Below, piece by piece: positions 18,722 to 28,860 of a stretch of DNA of 64,000 nt (within the stretch, counting starts at the first letter, position 1; every line of letters begins with the position of its first letter). Source of the DNA: Rhizobium sp. BK399 (GTDB taxonomy: Bacteria; Pseudomonadota; Alphaproteobacteria; Rhizobiales; Rhizobiaceae); contig NZ_JACIAH010000007.1 of assembly GCF_014194695.1 (NCBI RefSeq), positions 62,001 to 126,000 of the forward strand, given 5' to 3'. The notes beneath the pieces were generated by a model that saw only the letters and a list, made by a program, of their open reading frames with translations, had not been told where the DNA came from and did no database searches. The position numbers and the translations under genes were made by a program.

Positions 18722-19264
18722 TCAGGCGTCGCCGGTGACGACGCCGACAAAAGGAAGTTCGCGGAACGCATAAGCGACATCCATGCCGTAGCCGACGACG
18801 AAATAGTCGGGGCATTCGAAACCGACATAGTCGGCCTCCAGCTTTTCCTTGCGCTTGACGCTCTTGTCGAGGAGCACGGCGATATTGACGTTGCGGGCGC
18901 CGCGCTCGTAAAGCAATTCCTTGGCAAACAGCAACGTGCGGCCAGACTCCAGAATGTCGTCGATCAGAAGAACGTCGCGATCCTTCACGTCGCTGTCGAT
19001 GTCCTTGACGATCCGAACCCCTTGCGAGACCGTGCCGGTGCCATAGCTCGACAGCGTGATGAACTCGACCTCGGGCGCCAACCCGCTGTCATGCAGCGCG
19101 CGAATAAGGTCGGCAGCAAAGATGAACGAGCCCTTCAAAACCGCGATGACCAGCAGATCCTTCGTCGGTCCCGATGCAATCTGCTTCGCCATCACATGAT
19201 TGCGTTCGGCGATCTGCTCGGCGGTGAAGAGTGGTTCGATGTTTTTTCCGCGCACGACGGGCAT
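18722..19264 (-). CDS. hpt: Hypoxanthine phosphoribosyltransferase
   Basis: Hpt converts hypoxanthine (and guanine to some extent) to IMP/GMP with PRPP in purine salvage. With the ATG at 19264 the protein has 180 residues, the family size; the longer frame adds 53 residues that overlap the next gene and are not family-like. The PRPP loop is VLLIDDILESGRT, and VLKGSFIF is the conserved PPi loop. A perfect 6-bp hairpin (18712-18726) overlaps its stop codon. Confidence 0.93.
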   Translation of the reverse strand: MPVVRGKNIEPLFTAEQIAERNHVMAKQIASGPTKDLLVIAVLKGSFIFAADLIRALHDSGLAPEVEFITLSSYGTGTVSQGVRIVKDIDSDVKDRDVLLIDDILESGRTLLFAKELLYERGARNVNIAVLLDKSVKRKEKLEADYVGFECPDYFVVGYGMDVAYAFRELPFVGVVTGDA

Positions 19265-19328
19265 AAGAAGGCTTGCTCCATGACTAGAAGCACAAGCCGT
19301 TACCACAAACGGCGGGACGAAACACCCC

Positions 19329-19985
19329 TTAGGGCATGAAGGAAAGCCGGACTTCCGGCATTTTTCCACCCGCGTACTGCACTCTGGTCGAAAATCCGCG
19401 GCTCTGCCCGCCATAAATGACATCTGCAGGCGGGTTGATGACGATGCTTGCGGTCAGCTGCTCATTGGCAAGAAAATCAGCGCGGATGGGGCGCACGACC
19501 TGTGTCGTGCCGCTCTGATTGTCGATGATGCCATTGATCAGCAACACCCGCATGCCGTTCGCATCGCGGGGCGTCATCGTTACATGCGCGAAATGCAGCG
19601 GCGAGTCCGTCGATGCCGCCTCGCTTTGCGAAAAGCCAGCAAATCCCCCAACGAGGCCGAACACGAGCACTGAGAGAGCGAGCACCAGCGCGACGAAGGT
19701 TCTGACCGATGCCTGCTGCAACCAAGCCTCGCCTGCCCGAGCGAGCGCGGATGGAAGCGACCGCGGTTCTACGCTCGACATGCTCGACGGCTGTGACGGG
19801 CGCCGTCGATTGTCATTGAAGCTGCGTCTATCAAAGCCTTGTGTGCGGTTGTTCGAAATCACCACGAATTCGGCATCGGCGACGTCCGTTGGTCGAGCTC
19901 GGCGCGCCTCGCGCTTGATCGGTTCGGGCGGCAGAAAATCATAGGTACGGCCGGGCGCCTGGCGTCTGAACGAGGAGGAAGTCAT
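19329..19985 (-). CDS. Membrane-anchored hypothetical protein upstream of ftsE
   Basis: The 218-residue protein starts MTSSSF behind GGAAAGG. Residues 1-95 are charged and cytoplasmic in type; one hydrophobic segment spans about 100-122 (LALSVLVFGLVGGF); the last 95 residues (PLHFAHVTMTPRD...) look like a periplasmic beta-sandwich with the FxxV...G.I.N pattern of FxLYD/DUF3426-type domains. In rhizobia proteins of this kind sit beside ftsEX and some carry an N-terminal zinc ribbon; no CxxC pair is present here. It is divergent from ftsE. The function is unknown. Confidence 0.7.
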   Translation of the reverse strand: MTSSSFRRQAPGRTYDFLPPEPIKREARRARPTDVADAEFVVISNNRTQGFDRRSFNDNRRRPSQPSSMSSVEPRSLPSALARAGEAWLQQASVRTFVALVLALSVLVFGLVGGFAGFSQSEAASTDSPLHFAHVTMTPRDANGMRVLLINGIIDNQSGTTQVVRPIRADFLANEQLTASIVINPPADVIYGGQSRGFSTRVQYAGGKMPEVRLSFMP

Positions 19986-20161
19986 GATGACGGCCTTTCC
20001 GGTGTCCACATGGTTTCGGGGCCGGACAGAAATCCGGCATTGAAACGAATCCTGCTCAGTCGTAAATTTTAATGGTTAATGCTTCGCAAAGATCGCCATC
20101 AAAGCGGCGTCTTTCCGGTAAATTTACTGGTTGTTAATGGTGTTGGTTAACAAGTCGTGCG

Positions 20162-20848
20162 GTGAACAAACAAAAGACTGATCTCCCGTTGATCCACTTC
20201 GAAAATGTCGGTTTGCGCTATGGCATGGGCCCGGAAATTCTCCGGGACCTGACGTTCGACATTCCGAAGAAATCGTTCCAGTTCCTGACCGGCCCTTCGG
20301 GCGCCGGCAAGACCACGCTGCTGAGATTGCTGTTCCTTTCGTTGCAGCCGACCCGCGGGCTGATCCGCATGTTCGGACGCGACATTTCCGACATTCCGCG
20401 GCCCGAACTGCCGCTGCTGCGTCGCCGTGTCGGCATCATCTTCCAGGAATTCCGTCTGCTGGATCATTTGACCACCTACGAAAACGTAGCCTTGCCACTG
20501 CGCGTTCGCGGCAAGGACGAGAGCTCCTACAAGACGGACGTACTCGAGCTTTTGAAGTGGGTCGGCCTCGGCGAGCGCATCAATGTCCTGCCACCGGTGC
20601 TGTCGGGCGGCGAAAAACAGCGCGCCGCGATCGCGCGCGCCCTGATCGACCGTCCCGAAATTCTTCTCGCCGACGAGCCGACCGCGAACGTCGATCCGCC
20701 GATGGCCCGCCGACTGCTCAATCTGTTCCTTGAGCTCAACCGTCTCGGTACGGCGGTTGTCATCGCGACCCATGATCTGGCCCTGATGGACCAGGTGGAA
20801 GCCCGCCGTATGATTCTCTCGGAAGGGCACCTCGATATCCATGACTAA
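20162..20848 (+). CDS. ftsE: Cell division ATP-binding protein FtsE
   Basis: FtsE is the ATPase of the FtsEX complex that activates peptidoglycan hydrolases at the septum. The 228-residue protein uses a GTG start; no strong ribosome site is seen. The Walker A (GPSGAGKTT), the ABC signature (LSGGEKQRAAIARAL) and the Walker B (EILLADEPT) are all intact. It overlaps ftsX by 8 bases, so the two are translationally coupled. Confidence 0.94.
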   Translation: MNKQKTDLPLIHFENVGLRYGMGPEILRDLTFDIPKKSFQFLTGPSGAGKTTLLRLLFLSLQPTRGLIRMFGRDISDIPRPELPLLRRRVGIIFQEFRLLDHLTTYENVALPLRVRGKDESSYKTDVLELLKWVGLGERINVLPPVLSGGEKQRAAIARALIDRPEILLADEPTANVDPPMARRLLNLFLELNRLGTAVVIATHDLALMDQVEARRMILSEGHLDIHD

Positions 20849-21851
20849 AGCTGCGCCCAAACCGCCCGCAGAGGCCGCCCAGAAAAGCCAGAAGCGGCCG
20901 GAGATGAAGGTGCGCCCGACGGCCCCGATCCTGCCCTCCGCCAACATTCAGGGCAATGCGCTAATGGTGGTCATCGCCATCATGGCCTTCCTTGCCTGCC
21001 TGACACTCGGCGGCGTCAGCATGGTGCGCTCCACGGCTGCGAGCTGGGAAAGCCAGATTTCCCGCGAGGTCACGATCCAGATCAAGCCCGACGAGGGGTT
21101 GGACATGGAGAAGACGCTGGCGCAGGCGCGCGACCTCGCGCTCACCTTCGTCGGCACCAAGGACGGCCAGATCGTTGACGAAGCGGCAACTGCTCGTCTC
21201 CTCGAACCCTGGCTCGGCACCGGGCTCGACATCAAGGAGCTGCCGGTTCCGCGGCTTATCATCATCACCATCGACGAGAACAACCCACCGGATTTCGAGG
21301 CGATGCGGACGCTGCTGAAGGAGAGCATTCCTCAGGCCTCGCTCGACGACCACCGCACTTGGGTAGACCGGCTGGTTTCGATGGCCCACACGACCGTTAT
21401 GATCGGCACCGGCATCCTGCTGCTGGTTTTCTCGGCGATGGTGCTGACCGTGGTCTTCGCGACCCGTGGCGCCCTGTCCGGCAATCGTCACATCGTTGAA
21501 GTTCTGCACTTCGTCGGTGCGGAAAGCTCGTTTGTCGCCACCGAGTTCCAGAAGCACTTTCTGAAAATCAGCCTCAAGGGATCGGCGGTCGGCAGTGCCC
21601 TCGCCGCGCTCTTCTTCATGACCGCCGGCTTCCTGCAGAGCCGCACGCTGGCGACCCCGCAGACCGACCAGGCAACCGCTCTCTTCGGTACGTTTTCGGT
21701 CGGCGCCCTCGGCTATGCCGGCATCTTCGCAACCATGATCGTCATCGCGCTACTGACGACTTTTACAGCTCGCCTCACCGTCATGCGAACGATTTACGAG
21801 ATTGACACGTTGCGTTCCGATCCGACACGGGCGGACGGGCTCGTGAATTGA
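20841..21851 (+). CDS. ftsX: Cell division membrane protein FtsX
   Basis: FtsX is the membrane partner of FtsE. The 336-residue protein has a polar, Pro-rich N-terminus, one membrane segment (about 38-60), a periplasmic domain of 110 residues that would recruit EnvC- or PcsB-type activators, then three further membrane segments, the FtsX/MacB layout. It starts within the end of ftsE. A DUF218 gene and plsC follow on the same strand, so the envelope theme continues. Confidence 0.93.
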   Translation: MTKAAPKPPAEAAQKSQKRPEMKVRPTAPILPSANIQGNALMVVIAIMAFLACLTLGGVSMVRSTAASWESQISREVTIQIKPDEGLDMEKTLAQARDLALTFVGTKDGQIVDEAATARLLEPWLGTGLDIKELPVPRLIIITIDENNPPDFEAMRTLLKESIPQASLDDHRTWVDRLVSMAHTTVMIGTGILLLVFSAMVLTVVFATRGALSGNRHIVEVLHFVGAESSFVATEFQKHFLKISLKGSAVGSALAALFFMTAGFLQSRTLATPQTDQATALFGTFSVGALGYAGIFATMIVIALLTTFTARLTVMRTIYEIDTLRSDPTRADGLVN

Positions 21852-21919
21852 GCTTTACATGCCTTTTTTGCCATGAAAGCGTCTGTTCGCCGCCGCAATC
21901 TGCATATATTTTCCGATTC

Positions 21920-22627
21920 ATGAGCATGGGCCACATGTCGCGCACCCCGATTCGCCCGGAAACGGAGCTTGCTCGCTCCGAAGGGAGGCCTGTGCGCGGT
22001 CCTGTGCGGCGCATGCTGCGCTGGGGTGGCATGGCGTCCGTTCTGGCCATGGCCCTCGTCTTTGGTGGGTTTCTGCGGTTTGCCGATTCGGTCACGACGC
22101 TGAAGCCGCCGCTTGATCCCCGGGCGGATGCGATCGTCGTTCTGACCGGCGGCTACCAGCGTATCGACCAGGCCGTCGAATTGCTGCAGAAAGGCGCCGG
22201 CAAGCGCCTGCTGATTTCGGGGGTTCACCCGGCAACCACGCCAAAGCAGATCCGCAGAATGACCCAGGCCTCGCCTGAGCTTTTCTCCTGCTGCGTCGAC
22301 GTCGGCTACGATGCGCTCGATACGATCGGCAACGCGCAGGAAGCATCGAACTGGATCCACCAGCGCGGCTACAAGAGCGTCCTTGTCGTTACCAATAACT
22401 ACCATATGCCGCGCAGCCTGGCGGAACTCGCTTACGTCGACTCCGAAACCCAGTTCATTCCCTATCCTGTCGTGAACACCGACCTGAAGACGAGCGACTG
22501 GTTCACCGACCCCAACGCCGTCCGCGTGATGCTCGCCGAGTATGCGAAAGTGCTCTTCGCCGGCGCGCGAAACCTGACCGGGCTCGGCCGTCACCCGGGG
22601 CTACGCTCGGCCGGCGTCTCCGGCTAA
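21920..22627 (+). CDS. YdcF/ElyC-family membrane protein (DUF218)
   Basis: I used the ATG at 21920 (235 residues); ATGs at 21926 and 21935 and a TTG at 21848 that overlaps ftsX are alternatives. One membrane segment lies near residues 35-56. The DUF218 core follows with DAIVVLTGG, KRLLISGVHP and a VVTNNYHMPRS segment, which are the family motifs. ElyC and SanA, the characterised relatives, affect envelope integrity and lipid-carrier metabolism. Placement between ftsX and plsC fits an envelope role. Confidence 0.87.
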   Translation: MSMGHMSRTPIRPETELARSEGRPVRGPVRRMLRWGGMASVLAMALVFGGFLRFADSVTTLKPPLDPRADAIVVLTGGYQRIDQAVELLQKGAGKRLLISGVHPATTPKQIRRMTQASPELFSCCVDVGYDALDTIGNAQEASNWIHQRGYKSVLVVTNNYHMPRSLAELAYVDSETQFIPYPVVNTDLKTSDWFTDPNAVRVMLAEYAKVLFAGARNLTGLGRHPGLRSAGVSG

Positions 22628-22711
22628 GACCGACGGAAACCTTTTTCTGCGAGCCAATATCGTGTAGGAGGGCGCAACCGCCTCTTGCGGGCATTGGCCT
22701 CGGGAAAATTT

Positions 22712-23509
22712 ATGATCGCCCTGCGTTCCGTTCTCTTCAACACGATCTTCTACGCCAACCTCATCCTCCGGATGATCGTACTGTCCCCCTATTACTTCCT
22801 CGCACCACGCAAGGAAGCCTATAGTGTGCCGAAGAACTGGGCGCTGTCGTGCCACTGGCTGATGGAAAAGATCGTGGGCACGACCTTCGAGATCGAGGGC
22901 ATGGAGAACCTGCCTGACGGCGGCTATATCCTGGCGCCGAAGCACCAGTCGTTCTGGGACACCTATGCCCTGCTGCCGTGGCTGAAGGATCCGGTCTACA
23001 TCCTCAAACGCGAGCTGATGTGGATTCCGCTCTTCGGCTGGTATGCCAAGAAGCAGCGGATGATCCCGATCAACCGCGGCGCGCGCGGCAAGGTGATGGT
23101 CGAGGCATTGCGGCGGACCAAAGAAGAACTGGCGACCGGCCGCCAGCTGATCATCTATCCCGAGGGAACCCGTCGTCCGCCGGGCGCAGAGCCGCTCTAC
23201 AAATACGGCATCGCCCGCATGTACCGCGACCTGCAGCTGCCGGTCGTGCCGGTCGCCATGCATCCCGGCTTGTTCTGGCCGCGACGCAGCACAATGCGCT
23301 ATCCCGGCCACTTCAAGGTAAGAATCCTGCCGCCGATCCATCCTGGGATGGATCCCGATGCCTTCTTTGCCCATCTGATCGAGGTGACCGAGAGGGCAAG
23401 CGACGAGCTGCTGATCGACACCATCAAGCGGAACCCGGATCTGCCGCTCCCGCCGACCGCCGCTAACCGTCTCGCGGAATTGCAAAAGAGTGAGACAGCG
23501 ACGGCCTGA
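22712..23509 (+). CDS. plsC: 1-acyl-sn-glycerol-3-phosphate acyltransferase
   Basis: PlsC adds the second acyl chain to lysophosphatidic acid to make phosphatidic acid. I used the ATG at 22712 (265 residues), rather than the TTG at 22685. The acyltransferase motifs are present: KHQSFWDT (HxxxxD, block I), INRGARGKV (block II), and YPEGTRRPPG (block III). A hydrophobic N-terminus places it at the inner membrane. It is the last gene of the ftsE-ftsX-ydcF-plsC run and meets chaC tail to tail. Confidence 0.92.
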   Translation: MIALRSVLFNTIFYANLILRMIVLSPYYFLAPRKEAYSVPKNWALSCHWLMEKIVGTTFEIEGMENLPDGGYILAPKHQSFWDTYALLPWLKDPVYILKRELMWIPLFGWYAKKQRMIPINRGARGKVMVEALRRTKEELATGRQLIIYPEGTRRPPGAEPLYKYGIARMYRDLQLPVVPVAMHPGLFWPRRSTMRYPGHFKVRILPPIHPGMDPDAFFAHLIEVTERASDELLIDTIKRNPDLPLPPTAANRLAELQKSETATA

Positions 23510-23511
23510 GG

Positions 23512-24045
23512 TCAGGCGGCTTGTTTCAGCCGCTCCACTTCGCCGACCACCTGCTCCAGCCAGTGATCGCGAATGCCCATTTCCCGCAAGTGCGCCAGTG
23601 TATTGAAGACATAGGCGTCGTTCGGCCCCGACTTGCCTTGAGCACGGTGGACTACGGATGCGGCCGCAATCGCATCGAGACTGCCGGCATATTGCGTGTG
23701 TTTGCGATCTACGACATAGGCGACCGCCTTGCTTGTCCGGCCGTCCGCCAGCTGGAGCGGCAGGCAGCGCTCGAGATAGACGTTGGTGACCAGCTCGCGC
23801 TCCCGGAGATAGTCGATCGTTTCATCCCATAGCGACGGGGCGATCCGGAAGCCCATGCCGCGACATGATCCGCCGCGATCGAGGCCCAGCACGAGGCCTG
23901 GATTCTGCTCGGTGCCACGATGCACCCAGGAACGGACGCAGAGCGAACGCCTGTAGCCATAGACAAGAGCCTGAGAACGCTCCAAAAACTCGAAACCCGG
24001 ATTCCACATCAGGGATCCGTAGCCAAATACCCAAAATTCGTCCAT
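23512..24045 (-). CDS. ChaC-type gamma-glutamylcyclotransferase
   Basis: The 177-residue protein matches the ChaC family: GYGSLMWNPGF at residues 9-19 is the substrate-binding loop, and the catalytic Glu is likely in YLERCLPL. These cytoplasmic enzymes break glutathione into 5-oxoproline and Cys-Gly. Length and motifs are normal. Its stop lies two bases from that of plsC on the other strand. The DUF2125 gene starts 51 bases beyond on the opposite strand. Confidence 0.9.
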   Translation of the reverse strand: MDEFWVFGYGSLMWNPGFEFLERSQALVYGYRRSLCVRSWVHRGTEQNPGLVLGLDRGGSCRGMGFRIAPSLWDETIDYLRERELVTNVYLERCLPLQLADGRTSKAVAYVVDRKHTQYAGSLDAIAAASVVHRAQGKSGPNDAYVFNTLAHLREMGIRDHWLEQVVGEVERLKQAA

Positions 24046-24096
24046 ATCGCACGCCAGACCGACATTCCCACTCGCGAGTCACCATTGGAGAACATC

Positions 24097-25095
24097 ATGG
24101 CATCGTCAAGCCAATCCCGTAGCGGCAGAAAATTCTGGTTGCTCGGCGGCGGTATCGTCCTGGTGATCGCGCTCTACACCGCCGGCTGGTTCTATGCTGC
24201 CTCGCAACTGAAAACGACCGTGCTGAGGGCGATCGCACCCGGCAATACAGCCGGCGTCAGCGGCGAGTGCGCGGATATCGACTTCCGCGGCTATCCGTTC
24301 CGCATTGGCCTCTTCTGCTCGAAAGTCGATGTCGATGACAGCGTCAACGGCGTGTCGGCGAGTTTCGGCCAGCTGCGCTCAGCAGCCCAAGTCTACGCTC
24401 CAGGCCATATCGTGTGGGAACTCGACTCGCCTGCCGAGATCCGTAGTGCCCACGGCCTGACCCTCAACGCCGAATGGGCTAGCCTGCAGTCCAGCCTGAT
24501 AACGAAGCTGAAGGGCATCGACCGTTCCTCCACCGTCATCGAAGGGCTGAAGGGAACGGCAGTATCCTCGCAGACCGGCCAGTCGATCAACTTCGACGCC
24601 GCTCATACCGAAATTCACCTCCGTCAGAACGGCGGCGATCTTGACAGCGCGATCTCCGTCACGGACGCCAATACCGTGATCAAGGACTGGCCGGCCTTCC
24701 CCAAGCTCTCGGCGAGCGCCGACGTGACGCTCGCCGGCAAGGCCGGCATGATCGATGGCAGCGATCAAAGAGGCCTCTACGGCTCGAGCGGCGAACTGCG
24801 CAAGGTTGTGGCCGATATTGGTGACGGCAAGGTCATGACACTGAGCGGCCCCTTCTCCTTCGACGAAGAGGGCTATCTCTCAGGCAAGTTCAAGCTGGAG
24901 ATCGAACAGCTCGGCCCTTGGCGCGACAGCATCAAGCAGACCTTCCCCGAGATCGCCAAGACCGTCGATACCGCCGCCAAGCTTTTGAAGGCGCTGGCAG
25001 GCGGCGGCGACAAGGTGTCGGTCGACCTCGTCGTGGCACGCGGCAATGCCACGGTCGGCGGCTTCATCCCGCTCGGATCGATCCCGCCGATCTGA
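24097..25095 (+). CDS. DUF2125 family membrane-anchored protein
   Basis: The ATG at 24097 behind a GGAG site gives 332 residues, starting MASSSQS. One membrane segment at about 14-34 leaves the rest in the periplasm. The sequence (CADIDFRGYPFRIGLFC, then LNAEWASLQS, AHTEIHLRQNGG) fits DUF2125, found in alphaproteobacteria. The function is unknown. The two Cys in the CADIDF...FC segment could pair. It converges on tyrC. Confidence 0.85.
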   Translation: MASSSQSRSGRKFWLLGGGIVLVIALYTAGWFYAASQLKTTVLRAIAPGNTAGVSGECADIDFRGYPFRIGLFCSKVDVDDSVNGVSASFGQLRSAAQVYAPGHIVWELDSPAEIRSAHGLTLNAEWASLQSSLITKLKGIDRSSTVIEGLKGTAVSSQTGQSINFDAAHTEIHLRQNGGDLDSAISVTDANTVIKDWPAFPKLSASADVTLAGKAGMIDGSDQRGLYGSSGELRKVVADIGDGKVMTLSGPFSFDEEGYLSGKFKLEIEQLGPWRDSIKQTFPEIAKTVDTAAKLLKALAGGGDKVSVDLVVARGNATVGGFIPLGSIPPI

Positions 25096-25113
25096 AACTA
25101 GGGCCTTTCAGGG

Positions 25114-26043
25114 TCAAGCATTCTTCTCGAGCGGATGCGGGCGACCGAAGTCGGGGGCATCGACATCCTGACCCGCCTGGATGATCGAGCGGCGGATCGA
25201 GCGGGTTCGCGTGAAGAGATCGAAGATCTTGTCGCCCTCGCCCCAGCGAATGGCCCGCTGCAGATAGGCGAGATCTTCGGAGAAGCGCGCCAGCATTTCG
25301 AGGATGGCATCCTTGTTGTGAAGGCAGACATCGCGCCACATCGTCGGGTCGGAGGCGGCGAGACGCGTGAAATCGCGGAAACCGGAGGCGGAATATTTGA
25401 TGACTTCCGACTCAGTGACCGCTTCCAGATCGTCCGCAGTGCCGACGATGTTGTAGGCGATGATGTGCGGCAGGTGCGAGACAATAGCCAGCACCTTGTC
25501 GTGATGCTCCGGATCCATCTCGTCGACCTTGGAGCCCAACGCTTCCCAGAACTGCCGCAGCCTTTTCAGTGCTGCTTCATCCGTGCCCGCGATCGGCGTG
25601 AAAATGCACCAGCGCCCTTCGAAGAGCCCCGGGAAACCGGCGTCCGGACCGGACTTCTCGGTACCCGCCAGCGGATGGCCAGGAATGAAATGGACATGCG
25701 GCGGCATATGCGGCTGCATCTGCGCTATGACCGAAGCCTTGGTCGAGCCGACGTCGGTGACAATCGCACCGGGCTTCAGGCTGCCGGCGATCTCCTTGGC
25801 AACACTCTCTGATGCCCCTACCGGCACCGAGACGATCACGAGGTCCGCATCCTTGACCGCCTCGGCCGATGACGTCGTATAGCGGTCGCCGAGTTGCAGT
25901 TCCTCGGCCCGCTTCAGCGTGTCGGCACTGCGCGTGGCGATGACAACCTCTTTCGCCAGACCAAGCCGCTTGATGTCATGCGCGATGGAGGAGCCGATCA
26001 GGCCGATCCCGATCAGCGCAATGCGATCGAACTGCACCGTCAT
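25114..26043 (-). CDS. tyrC: Prephenate/arogenate dehydrogenase
   Basis: The enzyme oxidises and decarboxylates prephenate or arogenate in tyrosine synthesis with NAD(P). The 309-residue protein has the Rossmann loop [12 protein letters not shown] near residue 11 and family segments DVGSTKASV and [15 protein letters not shown]. It has no ACT or chorismate mutase domain, as in the cyclohexadienyl dehydrogenases of rhizobia. Its ATG overlaps the hisC stop by four bases (ATGA), so the two are coupled. Confidence 0.93.
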   Translation of the reverse strand: MTVQFDRIALIGIGLIGSSIAHDIKRLGLAKEVVIATRSADTLKRAEELQLGDRYTTSSAEAVKDADLVIVSVPVGASESVAKEIAGSLKPGAIVTDVGSTKASVIAQMQPHMPPHVHFIPGHPLAGTEKSGPDAGFPGLFEGRWCIFTPIAGTDEAALKRLRQFWEALGSKVDEMDPEHHDKVLAIVSHLPHIIAYNIVGTADDLEAVTESEVIKYSASGFRDFTRLAASDPTMWRDVCLHNKDAILEMLARFSEDLAYLQRAIRWGEGDKIFDLFTRTRSIRRSIIQAGQDVDAPDFGRPHPLEKNA

Positions 26044-27149
26044 GACTTGCGTCCCATAAACTCGCCGAGCGCTTCGATGACGCCGCGGTTCGCCTCTTCC
26101 GGGCCGATGCTCATGCGCAGCGCGTTGGGGAATCCGTAGCCCTTCACCGCCCTCAGGATATATCCGCGGCTTGTCAGGAACTCATCGGCCTCGGGCGCGC
26201 GCTTGCCGTCGACATCGGGGAAGTGAATGAGCACGAAATTGGTGACCGATGGCGTCACCTTGAGACCGATAGCCTCGAGCGCGACCGTCATCTTTTCGAT
26301 CCACATCAGATTGAAGGCGACCGCTTCCTGCATGAACCCTTGGTCGCGGATGGCAGCAGCACCGGCAGAGATGGCCGCTGCGTTCATGTTAAACGGACCA
26401 CGGACACGATTGACCGCATCGATGATATCGGCCGGCGCATACATCCAGCCGACACGCAGCGCCGCCAAGCCGTAGACCTTCGAGAAGGTGCGGGTCATGA
26501 CGACGTTCGGGTTGGACGACACGATCTCGATGCCGGCCTCATAATCGTTGCGGCGGACGTATTCGGCATAGGCCGCGTCAAGGATGAGCACGACGTTCTT
26601 GGATAGGGCAGCATGCAGGCGACGAATCTCGCTGACGGGGACGAATGTGCCCGTCGGATTGCCGGGGTTGGCGATAAAGACCATCTTCGTCTTCGGCGTA
26701 ACCGCAGCAAGGATCGCATCGACGTCAACCGTTGCGTCCTTCTCCTTGACGGTAACGGGGGTGGCACCCGCACCCATGATCTGGATCTTGTAGACGAGGA
26801 AGCCATGCTCGGTGATGATGGCTTCGTCGCCAGTGCCGAGATAGACATGGCAGAGCAGCCCGAGCAACTCGTCCGAGCCATTGCCGCACATGATGTTAGC
26901 CGGGTTAAGCCCGTGAACCGCCGCGATGGCCTCGCGCAGTTCGAGGGCCTGCCCGTCCGGATACCGTTCGAGGCTGTCGGCGGCATTGCGGAAGGCGTCG
27001 ATTGCCTTCGGGCTCGCGCCAAGCGGCGTCTCATTGGACGAGAGCTTGTAGACACGGGCGACGCCCGGCGCATGTTCCTTGCCCGGCACATAGGCTGCGA
27101 TATCCAGAATACCGGAACGCGGAACGGGCTTGCTCTTGTCTTCGCTCAT
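26040..27149 (-). CDS. hisC: Histidinol-phosphate / aromatic aminotransferase
   Basis: The PLP enzyme acts in histidine synthesis, and HisC paralogues also take aromatic amino acid precursors. The ATG at 27149 gives 369 residues. PLP lysine is in [17 protein letters not shown] near residue 225, and [17 protein letters not shown] and DAAYAEY are further family motifs. Coupling to tyrC by a 4-base overlap makes an aromatic aminotransferase role, feeding prephenate to arogenate, quite plausible. A methyltransferase gene lies upstream on the same strand. Confidence 0.92.
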   Translation of the reverse strand: MSEDKSKPVPRSGILDIAAYVPGKEHAPGVARVYKLSSNETPLGASPKAIDAFRNAADSLERYPDGQALELREAIAAVHGLNPANIMCGNGSDELLGLLCHVYLGTGDEAIITEHGFLVYKIQIMGAGATPVTVKEKDATVDVDAILAAVTPKTKMVFIANPGNPTGTFVPVSEIRRLHAALSKNVVLILDAAYAEYVRRNDYEAGIEIVSSNPNVVMTRTFSKVYGLAALRVGWMYAPADIIDAVNRVRGPFNMNAAAISAGAAAIRDQGFMQEAVAFNLMWIEKMTVALEAIGLKVTPSVTNFVLIHFPDVDGKRAPEADEFLTSRGYILRAVKGYGFPNALRMSIGPEEANRGVIEALGEFMGRKS

Positions 27150-27258
27150 CAGATCGACCTTGGGAAAATACCGGGAAAAATTCGGCTGAAAATTGCCAAG
27201 AGGCAATAGAACGGAAAGGCGATCTTGTCGAGTGCCGCGGGACCTGGGTCAGGACCGG

Positions 27259-27999
27259 CTAGCGGCTGCGCGTCGTCGGAACACCATGCGGCGCCAGCAC
27301 CGGCACGAAGACGCGCCGCGAGGCGCGGGCGGCAACGGGCAGGCCCTGATAGAGTCGCTTCTGCGCCTCGACGATGATGACGCCGGAAAAGGCGGGCCAT
27401 AAGGTGCGTCCCACGCGGTCGAAAACGCTGCGCAATCGCATCATGGTCCGCAGCTTCGACGGCGGAAAGAACAGAGCCTCCGCTGTCGCGCCGGGCGTGA
27501 AATTGGTCTCGCGCAACAGACTTGTCAGCTGCCCGCGCGAATAGGGGCGCCCTGACCCAAACGGTGTATGTTCCATGCGCGCCCAAACACCGCGACGGTT
27601 CGGCACGACAATGACCAGCCGACCGCCAGGCGCCAGCACGCGCCACAGCTCCTTCAGGGTTTCCCGTGGGCTCTCGGCGAATTCGAGCGAATGGACCATC
27701 AGCACCCGGTCGATCGATGAATCGGGCAGCGGCAGCTCCTCGTCGAAGATCAGGGCCGTCGTCGACAATGCACCCACAGGCCAGTTCACCGCCCCCTGCC
27801 CCGCCGGCATGAAGGCAAAGGTTCGCTCCGTGTCGGGCTGGAAGCGATCGAGGAAGGGAACGACATAGCCCAGACCCACAAGGCGCTCCTGCGGCAGCCG
27901 GACCCAAAGCGAGGAAAGCGCCATGGCGATCGACTGCTCGGCAATACGTCCGAGGTCGGAATGATAGAACTGGCGAAGGTCGACGATATCAGCGTGCAT
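27259..27999 (-). CDS. Class I SAM-dependent methyltransferase-like protein
   Basis: The 246-residue protein starts MHADIVDLRQFY at 27999. The fold is the Methyltransf_11 type: LPLPDSSIDRVLMVHSLEF and LKELWRVLAPGGRLVIVVPN are motifs III and IV. Motif I, normally VLxxGxGxG, is degenerate here (RLVGLGYVVPFL), so cofactor binding may differ. The C-terminus is Arg-rich. The substrate is unknown. It sits upstream of hisC and is divergent from gloB. Confidence 0.85.
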   Translation of the reverse strand: MHADIVDLRQFYHSDLGRIAEQSIAMALSSLWVRLPQERLVGLGYVVPFLDRFQPDTERTFAFMPAGQGAVNWPVGALSTTALIFDEELPLPDSSIDRVLMVHSLEFAESPRETLKELWRVLAPGGRLVIVVPNRRGVWARMEHTPFGSGRPYSRGQLTSLLRETNFTPGATAEALFFPPSKLRTMMRLRSVFDRVGRTLWPAFSGVIIVEAQKRLYQGLPVAARASRRVFVPVLAPHGVPTTRSR

Positions 28000-28089
28000 T
28001 GAGGCAAATGTTATCAATGGGCGGTTGGACTTCAAGGCACGACCCTCTACATTCCCGGTAAACCCGCGATAAAGAGGCTGCCTGAGACT

Positions 28090-28860
28090 ATGAAACCTTT
28101 GGATTTAGACGTTTTTCTTTGCCGTTCCGATAATTTCGGCGTGTTGGTTCATGATCCGGAAACCGGCCTGACCGCCTCGATCGACGCGCCCGATGCCGCT
28201 GCCGTCGAAAAGGCGGCAAGCCGCCGTGGCTGGACGATCTCGCATATTTTCACGACCCATCATCACACCGACCACGTTGAAGGCAATCTGGCGCTCAAGG
28301 AGCAGTATGGCTGCGAGATCATCGGTCCGGTCAACGAAGCGGTGGCGATCCCTGGCCTCGACAAGACGATGGCCGACGGCGACACGTTCCTGTTCGGCGA
28401 CCACACGGTTTCGGTCATCGAAACACCAGGGCATACGGCCGGGCACATCTGCTATCACTTTGTCGACGACAAGCTGCTGTTTGCCGCCGACACGCTCTTT
28501 GCGCTCGGCTGCGGCCGCCTGTTCGAGCGACCGGCCGCCGATATGTGGCATTCGCTGCAGAAGTTAGCCGTTCTGCCCGACGAAACCGCCGTCTATTTCG
28601 GCCACGAATATACCCTGTCGAACGCGCGCTTCGCACTCACCATCGATCCTGATAATCAGCGCCTGATCAGCCGTGCAGCCGAGATCGAGGCGCTGCGGGC
28701 CGAGAACAAGTTCACGATTCCGACGACGCTGGCGCTGGAGAAGGAGACCAACCCCTTCCTGCGCGCCGCCGATCCCGCCATCCGCCGCAACCTCTTGATG
28801 GAAACCAAGACCAACGAGGAAGTCTTCGCGGAAATTCGCCGGCGCAAGGACAATTTCTAA
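28090..28860 (+). CDS. gloB: Hydroxyacylglutathione hydrolase (glyoxalase II)
   Basis: GloB hydrolyses S-lactoylglutathione to lactate and glutathione, completing methylglyoxal detoxification. The 256-residue metallo-beta-lactamase-fold protein has the THHHTDH metal motif (residues 56-62), [16 protein letters not shown] and FGHEYT, and the C-terminal glutathione-binding region with RKDNF at the end, as usual. Its stop overlaps the ATG of the next gene by one base. Confidence 0.95.
   Translation: MKPLDLDVFLCRSDNFGVLVHDPETGLTASIDAPDAAAVEKAASRRGWTISHIFTTHHHTDHVEGNLALKEQYGCEIIGPVNEAVAIPGLDKTMADGDTFLFGDHTVSVIETPGHTAGHICYHFVDDKLLFAADTLFALGCGRLFERPAADMWHSLQKLAVLPDETAVYFGHEYTLSNARFALTIDPDNQRLISRAAEIEALRAENKFTIPTTLALEKETNPFLRAADPAIRRNLLMETKTNEEVFAEIRRRKDNF

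Noticed and set aside
20125..20162. TTAA-N9-TTAA upstream of ftsE as a CtrA site
   Set aside because: The CtrA consensus has a 7-base spacer; 9 bases does not fit, although a cell-cycle link would be attractive.
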